64,000 nucleotides of DNA from Phyllobacteriaceae bacterium (GTDB lineage: Bacteria; Pseudomonadota; Alphaproteobacteria; Rhizobiales; Rhizobiaceae): positions 1 through 64,000 of the forward strand of contig PAPF01000019.1 in the NCBI GenBank assembly GCA_002708825.1, read 5' to 3'. A program made the translations under genes and the position numbers. Position 1 is the stretch's first letter. Every line of letters starts with the position of its first letter. Below, in pieces: positions 56,843 to 64,000 of this stretch. The notes beneath the pieces were generated by a model. The model was given only the letters and a program-made list of their open reading frames with translations, ran no database searches and had not been told where the DNA came from.

Positions 56843-57427
56843 CTATCCGGCTGCAAGCCGCTTCAGCTTCGCCATGGCTGATGCTGCGTCCTCGCCATAG
56901 GCAATCGTTCCCTCGAAACCGCCGCTGGCATTCAACAGCAGGATGGAAGCCGTATGGTCCATCGTGTAGTCCTTGCCTTCATTCGTCGGGATCTTCTTTG
57001 CATAAATCTTGTAGGCGCGAATGACCCTGGCGACTTCCTCCGGATCGCCGGAAATGCCTGTGACACGGTCGGTCACGTTGGTGATGTAGTCCTTCAATGT
57101 TTGCGGTGAATCCCGTTCGGGATCGACCGAAAAGAAGAAGGCCTTCACATTGTCGGCTTCCGGCCCCAACTGCGACAGCCAGCCGTTCAGTTCATAAAGG
57201 GTCGTCGGGCAGACCTCGGGACAATGGGTAAACCCGAAGAACAGGGCAACCGGCTGGCCACGCAATGCCTGTTCGGTGATTTCGTTGCCGTTCATGTCAG
57301 TCAGCGTGAAGGGGCCGCCGAATGCCTTGTCTTCCGGGTTCATGGCGAAATAGGCTGTATAGCCGAGCACGCCGGTCGCAAGGACAACAGCCGCAAGGAT
57401 TGCGTATAAAATACCGCGCATCATCAT
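56843..57427 (-). CDS. SCO family copper-binding/assembly protein
   Basis: FFGFTHCPEVCPTTLYELNGWL (CxxxC), FFFSVDPERDSPQTLKDYI, DHTASILLLNASGGFEGTIAYGED. Confidence 0.92.
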   Translation of the reverse strand: MMMRGILYAILAAVVLATGVLGYTAYFAMNPEDKAFGGPFTLTDMNGNEITEQALRGQPVALFFGFTHCPEVCPTTLYELNGWLSQLGPEADNVKAFFFSVDPERDSPQTLKDYITNVTDRVTGISGDPEEVARVIRAYKIYAKKIPTNEGKDYTMDHTASILLLNASGGFEGTIAYGEDAASAMAKLKRLAAG

Positions 57428-57452
57428 GATATTCTTTCCGGAATCAGGATAT

Positions 57453-57614
57453 TCAGAGGCACCACGAAAGGCCGGTCTCGGCCAGTGAGAGAAACAGCGC
57501 GGCGCCGTGGTCCAGCCAGGCCGCAAATGCCAGCCCAAGCACAATTGCCGCGACGGCCAGAATTGCCACCACGGGGAAACGGAACCCCTCGTTCGTCAAT
57601 CGCGTCTGTTTCAT
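57453..57614 (-). CDS. Putative 53-aa single-TM protein upstream of the SCO gene
   Basis: MKQTRLTNEGFRFPVVAILAVAAIVLGLAFAAWLDHGAALFLSLAETGLSWCL*, 25 nt before the SCO start, same strand. Below the ORF-track cutoff. Confidence 0.65.
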   Translation of the reverse strand: MKQTRLTNEGFRFPVVAILAVAAIVLGLAFAAWLDHGAALFLSLAETGLSWCL

Positions 57615-57758
57615 GGCAGATATATACCGCGTCTGTCCCGATCCGGCAAAGGACGAAGCGTCGCGGTTTGCAGCATGGGGGCCATCACCCCATATGCTTT
57701 GAAATACCAGATGGAAGACATGCCGGTACGGCTGTCAGACGCGGAAAGGAACAGAACG

Positions 57759-58253
57759 ATGAAAATGCACGGGACCATGCTGGCCGTGGCAATGCTGGCC
57801 CTGTCTGTCGGGACGGGCAGCGCCAGCGCCGAGCAGGTGGGCGAAGTCGGTGTGGACTGGCTTGGAAACGACATTCTCATCGAGGCAATCGCCGATCCGC
57901 AGATCGAAGGCGTCACCTGTCACGTCGCCTATTTCGACCGTGGCATCATTGATCGTCTTCAAAAGGGCAACTGGTTCGAGGACCCCTCCAACTCATCCAT
58001 CGCCTGCCGCCAGACCGGGCCGATCTCGATCGGTGCTATCGATCTCGACGAGAACGGAGAGGAAGTCTTCAATCAACGCCAGTCACTGATCTGGAAACAG
58101 CTTGTCGTGAAGCGAATCTATGACAAGTCCAACGACACGCTCATCTATCTCGCCCATTCCCGGCAGGTGCAGGACGGATCGGCCAAGATGTCCATCTCGA
58201 CGGTGCCGCTCTATGGGCAGACCGTAACCTGGCGGGAAGGCAAGCCGGAATAG
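57759..58253 (+). CDS. creA: CreA family secreted protein
   Basis: Signal peptide; VGEVGVDWLGNDILIEAIADPQIEGVTCHVAYFDRG..., DPSNSSIACRQTGPI. Confidence 0.9.
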   Translation: MKMHGTMLAVAMLALSVGTGSASAEQVGEVGVDWLGNDILIEAIADPQIEGVTCHVAYFDRGIIDRLQKGNWFEDPSNSSIACRQTGPISIGAIDLDENGEEVFNQRQSLIWKQLVVKRIYDKSNDTLIYLAHSRQVQDGSAKMSISTVPLYGQTVTWREGKPE

Positions 58254-58300
58254 ACGCCGGCGATCTTGCCGGGCGACGCCATGGACCTTAAGGCTTTCGC

Positions 58301-58957
58301 ATGACCAGCGATGACGACCTTGCCCTGCGATATCGCGCGAGCGAACCGAAGATACATCCGACCGCCAGCATGAAGGACTGCCGGCTCGCCCGTCATTGTG
58401 TCATTGGCGAAAGGGTCATCCTGCGCGACGTCCACCTTGGTCCGTATTCCTATTTTGAACGCAATTCGGAAGCCGCTCACGCGACCATAGGGGCTTTCTG
58501 TTCCATCGCTGCCAACACACGCGTCAACGCGCTGGAACACCCTGTCGAGCGGGTCAGCAGTCACAAGATAACCTACCGGCCAAACGAGTATTTCCGATAC
58601 CTGCCGGTGGACCAGGAAATCCGGCAGCGCAGGAAAGAAAAACGCGTTGTCATCGGGCATGACGTCTGGATCGGCCATGGCGCGGTGATCATGCCGGGTG
58701 TCCGGATCGGGACCGGCGCGGTGATCGGGGCCAACAGCGTTGTCACCAGGGATATCGAGGCCTACACGATCGTCGCCGGTGCACCCGCGCGCATGATTCG
58801 CCGGCGGTTCGACGAAGGCGTCGCAAAGGCACTTCTCGATCTGGAATGGTGGAACTGGCCGGATGAGCGGCTCTTCGAAGCGATTCCCGACATGCAGCGC
58901 ATGCAACCACTGGATTTTGTCGCAAAGTGGTCAGGATCCCCTGATTGCAGGCGGTGA
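58301..58957 (+). CDS. Hexapeptide-repeat acetyltransferase (phosphonate-metabolism-associated type)
   Basis: LHBH repeats; DVHLGPYSYFERNSEAAHATIGAFCSIAANTRVNALEHPVERVSSHKITYRPNEYF, VVIGHDVWIGHGAVIMPGVRIGTGAVIGANSVVTRDIEAYTIVAGAPARMIRRRF. Confidence 0.85.
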   Translation: MTSDDDLALRYRASEPKIHPTASMKDCRLARHCVIGERVILRDVHLGPYSYFERNSEAAHATIGAFCSIAANTRVNALEHPVERVSSHKITYRPNEYFRYLPVDQEIRQRRKEKRVVIGHDVWIGHGAVIMPGVRIGTGAVIGANSVVTRDIEAYTIVAGAPARMIRRRFDEGVAKALLDLEWWNWPDERLFEAIPDMQRMQPLDFVAKWSGSPDCRR

Positions 58958-59106
58958 CCGGTCACCCGGATATGCATCATGTTGCATTGCAAAATTGATT
59001 CTTGCAGATACATCTTGCAACCCTAGCCATGAATCCGTTCAACTCTGCGGCACAAAGGCGCGGAGGGACCCTTCGTTCGAAGGGATGCGCCAATGGGAGG
59101 CACGAT

Positions 59107-59922
59107 ATGTCCATGGCCGATTCGGATCAGCAAAATACCCAGACCGCAGGCCCCGCCAACCGGATGCCGGAGGTCAATGCGGTCACCGTCGATGATCTCA
59201 AGGCTGTCCTGAGACAGGGGCTGGCCGATTTCGGAAAGGCCCCGCTCTATGGGCTTTTCTTTGGCGGCGTTTTTGCCGTGGCCGGAATACTGATCGTTCT
59301 AGCCGTGACGCAATGGGACATGCCATGGCTCATCTATCCCTTTGCCATCGGTTTTCCCCTGATCGGACCGTTCGCGGCGGTCGGCTTTTACGAGATCAGC
59401 CGTCGTCTTCAACAAGGCGAGCCGCTCTCGTGGAGCGCAGTGCTCGGTTTTGTCTGGCGGCAACGCTTCCGGGAACTCTCCTGGATGGCGTTCGTGATGC
59501 TGTTCATCTTCTGGATCTGGATGTACCAGATCCGCCTCCTGATCGCGCTCGTGCTGGGGCGGATGTCTTTCTCGACACTGGACCGTTTCCTCGAGATCGT
59601 GCTTACGACGCCGACAGGATGGCTCTTCCTTGCCATCGGCCATGTCGTCGGCGCTGTCCTTGCCTTGATCATGTTCAGCGTCACGGTGATCTCGATCCCG
59701 CTTCTCATGGAGCGTGAACTGGACATCGTCACAGCCATGATCACGTCGTTCAAGGCGGTCCTCGCGAACCCGCCGGTCATGCTGGGATGGGGCGTGGTCG
59801 TCACGCTTGCCGTCATTGCGGCATCAATTCCGCTGTTTCTCGGCCTGCTCGTCGTGCTTCCGGTTTTGGGGCATGCAACCTGGCATCTCTACAAGCGTGC
59901 CGTGAAGCCGGCCGGAGCGTGA
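59107..59922 (+). CDS. DUF2189 domain membrane protein
   Basis: Multi-TM; LADFGKAPLYGLFFGGVFAVAGILI, AIGFPLIGPFAAVGFYEISRRLQQGEPLSW. Confidence 0.85.
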   Translation: MSMADSDQQNTQTAGPANRMPEVNAVTVDDLKAVLRQGLADFGKAPLYGLFFGGVFAVAGILIVLAVTQWDMPWLIYPFAIGFPLIGPFAAVGFYEISRRLQQGEPLSWSAVLGFVWRQRFRELSWMAFVMLFIFWIWMYQIRLLIALVLGRMSFSTLDRFLEIVLTTPTGWLFLAIGHVVGAVLALIMFSVTVISIPLLMERELDIVTAMITSFKAVLANPPVMLGWGVVVTLAVIAASIPLFLGLLVVLPVLGHATWHLYKRAVKPAGA

Positions 59923-59979
59923 GACCCGTTTGTCAAGAATGGCCCTGATCCCATGGTCATGGGACAAGCCGGGAACTGG

Positions 59980-60690
59980 TCAATCCGGCAGGCAGCGGTC
60001 GATCCAGTCCAGCAGTACCTTGGCTACTGTTTCCGGTTGTTCGGCGATCGTGAAATGCCCGGCTTCCTCGAAGACGACAAGGCGGGCATCCGGGATTGCG
60101 GCAGCCATTGCCTCATGGTCGGCTGGCGGGCTCCATTTGTCATGGCTGCCAGTGGCCACGAGAACGGGGCAGGTGATGGTCGGCAATACCGGACCAGCAT
60201 CCGGGCGCGAAAGAAGTGCCTTGATCTGACGCTCGTGGCCCTGTGGCGTCATGCGCTCGACCATGGCGCTCAATGAAGCCATCAGGGCCATGTCGGCATG
60301 CCGCGCGGGATGAACGAATGGCGGCAGCCAGTCGGCGGCCAGCGCACCCATCCCCTCGTCGTAAGCCAAGGCAACGCGCCGGGCGCGCAGTTTTTCCTCG
60401 CCCTGCTTGTAGGCCGTGGTCCCGGTATCGAGAACCGCCATGCCTTCAATGCGTTCGGGTGCCTGGCGCCACATCTCGAAGGCGACCCGCCCGCCTAGCG
60501 AATGGCCAGCAACCAGCAAGGGGCCGGGTACCCGGTCCAGGATGTCACGGGCCATTGCCGGAATGCTCTCCTGCGTCGTGATGTCCGCCATGACGACCGG
60601 CAGACGACCGGCAAGCCGGCCCGGGATCGTGGACCAGCTTGCGAAATCGCACAACAGGCCCGGAATGAGTACGAGGACAGGTCGCGTCAC
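59980..60690 (-). CDS. Alpha/beta hydrolase
   Basis: LIPGLLCDFASW, LLVAGHSLGGRVAFEMWRQAPERI (GHSLGG), C-terminal EEAGHFTIAEQPE. Confidence 0.9.
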   Translation of the reverse strand: MTRPVLVLIPGLLCDFASWSTIPGRLAGRLPVVMADITTQESIPAMARDILDRVPGPLLVAGHSLGGRVAFEMWRQAPERIEGMAVLDTGTTAYKQGEEKLRARRVALAYDEGMGALAADWLPPFVHPARHADMALMASLSAMVERMTPQGHERQIKALLSRPDAGPVLPTITCPVLVATGSHDKWSPPADHEAMAAAIPDARLVVFEEAGHFTIAEQPETVAKVLLDWIDRCLPD

Positions 60691-61892
60691 GGTTCATGGC
60701 CTCCTTCGGCAAGTGCGGAGGCAGCGGCCACAGCCGATGCCCAGGCCCACTGGAAATTGTAACCGCCAAGCCATCCGGTAACGTCCACGGCCTCGCCGAT
60801 GAAGTAGAGGCCCGGTTGGTGTTTCGCCATCATTGTCCGCGATGACAGGAATGCAGTCGATACCCCGCCTGATGTCACTTCCGCCTTGGCGAAACCTTCC
60901 GTGCCATTCGGGTGGAAAGGCCAATCCGAAAGCATCGATTCAATGGCCGCAAGCGTTTTGTCCGGAAAGTCCGCCAAATTGCCGGAACAGTTGACCTTTT
61001 CAGCCAAGGCAATGGCGAGCCGCTCGGGGAGGCATGCCCCCAGAGCGGTCTTCAGTTGTGTCCTGGGACGCTCGCGTTTCGCTGTGCGCAGCCAATCCGG
61101 CGGTTCATCCGGGAGGAAGTCTATCCGGATTTCCTCGCCCGGCTTCCAGTAGGATGAAACCTGGAGAATCGCTGGCCCGGAGAGGCCCTTGTGCGTGAAG
61201 AGCGCCGCCTCGCTGAACCGCACCTTGCCTGCGCGGGCAGTGACTTGTGCCGCGATGCCAGACAATTCGCGAAACAGCGCATCCGCTGGCGGAAGGGTAA
61301 GGGGAACGAGGGCAGGGCGCGGTTCCACGACGCGGCAGCCAAATTGCCGCGCGATGTCGTAGGCCAGGCCACTGGCGCCAAGCTTCGGGACCGAAAGCCC
61401 GCCAGTAGCCACCACAAGGGCCGGCGCGGACAGCATTTCGCCATTGCGGGCAAGACTGAACCGGCTGCCGTCGTGGCTGATGGAAGAAACGGGGTGGCCC
61501 AGCATAAGGGCGACCCGGTCCTTCGGACATTCTTCAATCAGCATGTCGACGACCTGGCGGGCAGAACCGTTGCAGAAGAGTTGCCCCAGGGTCTTTTCGT
61601 GCCATGCAATGGCGTATTTTTCGATGAGGGCGATGAAGTCCGCAGGGCGATACCGGCCGAGGGCCGACTTTGCGAAATGCCGGTTGGCGGACAGGAAGTT
61701 CGCTGCCGTCACGTCGCGATTGGTGAAGTTGCAGCGGCCTCCGCCGGAAATGAGGATCTTCTTTCCAGGCGCGTCCATGTGGTCGACAAGTGCCACTTGC
61801 AGGCCGGCCTGACCGGCCTTGCCCGCGCACATGAGTCCCGCCGCTCCAGCGCCGAGGATGATGACGTCAAAATATCGACAGGAAGCCTGCAT
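60687..61892 (-). CDS. BaiN/HI0933-family flavoprotein (NAD(P)/FAD-dependent oxidoreductase)
   Basis: DVIILGAGAAGLMCAGKAGQAG, GKKILISGGGRCNFTN, ATGGLSVPKLGASG, FIGEAVDVTGWLGGYNFQWAWASA. Confidence 0.92.
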   Translation of the reverse strand: MQASCRYFDVIILGAGAAGLMCAGKAGQAGLQVALVDHMDAPGKKILISGGGRCNFTNRDVTAANFLSANRHFAKSALGRYRPADFIALIEKYAIAWHEKTLGQLFCNGSARQVVDMLIEECPKDRVALMLGHPVSSISHDGSRFSLARNGEMLSAPALVVATGGLSVPKLGASGLAYDIARQFGCRVVEPRPALVPLTLPPADALFRELSGIAAQVTARAGKVRFSEAALFTHKGLSGPAILQVSSYWKPGEEIRIDFLPDEPPDWLRTAKRERPRTQLKTALGACLPERLAIALAEKVNCSGNLADFPDKTLAAIESMLSDWPFHPNGTEGFAKAEVTSGGVSTAFLSSRTMMAKHQPGLYFIGEAVDVTGWLGGYNFQWAWASAVAAASALAEGGHEP

Positions 61893-61898
61893 GCGTGT

Positions 61899-62114
61899 CT
61901 AGGAGGCCTTCTTCACGAACTCCGTCCGCAGCATCAAACCCTTGATCTGCCTTGAACGGACCTCGATCAGGGCAGGATCGTCCGTCAGGTGAATGTCCTT
62001 GAACACGGTTCCGCGCTTGACGACCGAGGAGGAGCCCTTGACCTTCAGATCCTTGATGACGGTTATGCTGTCGCCTTCCGCCAGAAGGGCCCCGTTGCAA
62101 TCTTTCGTTTCCAT
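61899..62114 (-). CDS. YjdM/PhnA C-terminal-domain protein (71 aa)
   Basis: METKDCNGALLAEGDSITVIKDLKVKGSSSVVKRGTVFKDIHLTDDPALIEVRSRQIKGLMLRTEFVKKAS; N-terminal zinc ribbon absent. Confidence 0.85.
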   Translation of the reverse strand: METKDCNGALLAEGDSITVIKDLKVKGSSSVVKRGTVFKDIHLTDDPALIEVRSRQIKGLMLRTEFVKKAS

Positions 62115-62211
62115 CTCCGCGTCACTCCCCTGTGCCGGCGCAATCGGACTTAGCCCTATTCGATGCAAATGGCGATAGGGATGGGGGAAACTATGCGCGA
62201 CAACCAAATGG

Positions 62212-62240
62212 AAAGGGCGGGTTCCTTCCGGATCCCGCCC
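62212..62240 (-). terminator. Putative terminator downstream of aceA
   Basis: Minus strand GGGCGGG-N12-CCCGCCC-TTTCC; weak T-tract. Confidence 0.45.
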
Positions 62241-62299
62241 CTCGCAACTGCCGCCAGAAAGCGGCCGCGAATACCACGGCCGCTTCCTTGTCCGCGCCG

Positions 62300-63895
62300 T
62301 CAGGCAGCGAACTGGTTCATGGTATTTTCCTTGCCGCCGGCCTTCAGCGCGGCCTCGCCAGCGAAATACTCCTTATGATCATCGCCGATGTCGGAACCAG
62401 CCATGTTCTGGTGCTTGACGCAGGCGATGCCTTGGCGGATTTCCTCGCGCTGGACGTTCAGCACGTAGCCCAGCATGCCTTCGTCGCCGAAGTAGCGCTT
62501 GGCAAGGTTGTCCGTGGAGAGGGCGGCCGTGTGGTATGTCGGCAGCGTGATGAGGTGATGGAAGATGCCGGCATCGCGTGCGGCATCCGCCTGGAATGTG
62601 CGGATCCGCTCGTCGGCCTCGATCGCGAGGTCGGTTGCATCATAGTCCACGCTCATCAGCCGGGCGCGGTCATAGGCCGAGACGTCCTTGCCCGCTTCCT
62701 TCCATGCATCATAGACCTGCTGGCGGAAATTCAGCGTCCAGTTGAACGACGGTGAATTGTTGTAGACCAGCTTGGCGTTGGGGACGACCTCGCGGATTCG
62801 CTTCATCATGCCGCCGATCTGGCCGATATGCGGCTTCTCGGTCTCGATCCAGATGAGGTCGGCGCCGTTCTGGAGAGAGGTGATCGAGTCGAGCACGCAA
62901 CGGTCCTCGCCGGTTCCCGGACGGAACTGGAACAGGTTGGAGGGCAGACGCTTCGGGCGCATGAGCTTGCCGTCGCGCTTGATGACCACGTCGGACGGCT
63001 TGAGGTCGTCAATGGCCACTTCCTCGCAATCCAGGAAGGCATTGTACTGGTCGCCAAGGTCGCCCGGCTCGGCGGAGTAGGCAATCTGCTTGGTCAGGCC
63101 GGCGCCGAGGGAGTCGGTGCGGGTGACGATGATGCCGTCCTCGACTCCCAGCTCCAGGAAGGCGTAGCGGCAGGCGCGAACCTTCTGCAGGAAGTCCTCA
63201 TGCGGCACTGTCACCTTGCCGTCCTGGTGGCCGCACTGCTTTTCGTCGGAAACCTGGTTTTCGATCTGCAGCGCACAGGCACCCGCCTCGATCATCTTCT
63301 TGGCCAGGAGATAGGTGGCTTCCGCATTGCCGAAACCGGCATCGATATCGGCAATGATCGGAACGATATGGGTCTCGTGATTGTCGATCCTGTGCTGGAT
63401 TTCGGCGGCCTTGTTGGTGTCGCCAGCATTGCGCGCAGCATCGAGGTCGCGGAAAAGCTGGTTCAGTTCACGCGCATCGGCCTGGCGCAGGAAGGTGTAG
63501 AGTTCCTCGATCAGCGCCGGAACGGAGGTCTTCTCATGCATGGACTGGTCCGGCAGCGGGCCGAACTCGGACCGGAGAGCGGCAACCATCCAGCCCGACA
63601 GGTAGAGGTAGCGGCGCTTGGTGGTGCCGAAATGCTTCTTGATGGAAATCATCTTCTGCTGGCCGATGAAGCCGTGCCAGCATCCCAGCGACTGTGTGTA
63701 GTTGGCCGGATCGGCATCATAGGCCGCCATGTCCTGACGCATGATCTTCGCCGTGTAGCGGGCGATGTCCAGGCCGGTCTTGAAACGGTTCATGGCCTGC
63801 ATGCGCGCGACGGATTCGGCGTCGATGGCGTTCCAGGTGCCGTTCTTGCTCGTGATGAGGGAGCGAGCCTTCTCGATGTCCTGAGAATATGACAT
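62300..63895 (-). CDS. aceA: Isocitrate lyase (long 531-aa form)
   Basis: IVPIIADIDAGFGNAEATYLLAKKMIEAGACALQIENQVSDEKQCGHQDGKVTVPHEDF (KKCGH-type motif as KQCGH), ITRTDSLGAGLTKQ. Confidence 0.95.
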   Translation of the reverse strand: MSYSQDIEKARSLITSKNGTWNAIDAESVARMQAMNRFKTGLDIARYTAKIMRQDMAAYDADPANYTQSLGCWHGFIGQQKMISIKKHFGTTKRRYLYLSGWMVAALRSEFGPLPDQSMHEKTSVPALIEELYTFLRQADARELNQLFRDLDAARNAGDTNKAAEIQHRIDNHETHIVPIIADIDAGFGNAEATYLLAKKMIEAGACALQIENQVSDEKQCGHQDGKVTVPHEDFLQKVRACRYAFLELGVEDGIIVTRTDSLGAGLTKQIAYSAEPGDLGDQYNAFLDCEEVAIDDLKPSDVVIKRDGKLMRPKRLPSNLFQFRPGTGEDRCVLDSITSLQNGADLIWIETEKPHIGQIGGMMKRIREVVPNAKLVYNNSPSFNWTLNFRQQVYDAWKEAGKDVSAYDRARLMSVDYDATDLAIEADERIRTFQADAARDAGIFHHLITLPTYHTAALSTDNLAKRYFGDEGMLGYVLNVQREEIRQGIACVKHQNMAGSDIGDDHKEYFAGEAALKAGGKENTMNQFAA

Positions 63896-64000
63896 TGCAG
63901 ATGTCCTTCTTTCCTATGACAGTGCGGTCAAGTTGTAAAACCTGTCACGACCTCGCCGGCTCCATTTCCGCCGGCATTGAGCGTTCGGGTGTTTCAGAAC

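Noticed and set aside
61899-62114. PhnA/YjdM-like gene plus the hexapeptide acetyltransferase read as a phosphonate cluster
   Set aside because: No C-P lyase, PhnX/PhnW or phosphonate transporter genes in the window; YjdM/PhnA has no established phosphonate role.

Overview
GC-rich alphaproteobacterial chromosome segment, most likely Hyphomicrobiales/Rhizobiales judging from protein content and gene order. It is densely coded and mostly core. The centrepiece (about 22.8-49.8 kb) is a near-complete division and cell-wall (dcw) cluster: mraZ-rsmH-ftsL-ftsI-murE-murF-mraY-murD-ftsW-murG-murC-murB-[AT3-SGNH acyltransferase]-ddl-ftsQ-ftsA-ftsZ-lpxC-bamD-recN-ligA. Flanking it are a truncated IS5-like transposase end at the left edge, a metF/ArsR-methyltransferase operon, a glucosylglycerate synthesis/phosphorolysis module, a PPi-type phosphofructokinase, a fused 5-oxoprolinase, the RNase P RNA gene, AzlCD, prmA, a CPA antiporter, an SCO protein, and aceA at the right edge. 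I see no phage, CRISPR array or clear defence island. The items most worth a second look are: (1) an OatA/OafA-like acyltransferase embedded in the dcw operon; (2) directly after it, an intergenic region with four GANTC sites in 79 bp, a 28-bp dyad and a CtrA-like site, probably a cell-cycle promoter for ddl-ftsQAZ; (3) three exactly 10-bp-phased MraZ boxes upstream of mraZ, in inverted orientation; (4) antisense-overlapping glucosylglycerate genes with a possible C-terminal frameshift; (5) two tiny membrane-protein ORFs (28 and 53 aa) missing from the ORF track; (6) several perfect dyads that look like operators. All family assignments are from reading the sequence, with no database searches.
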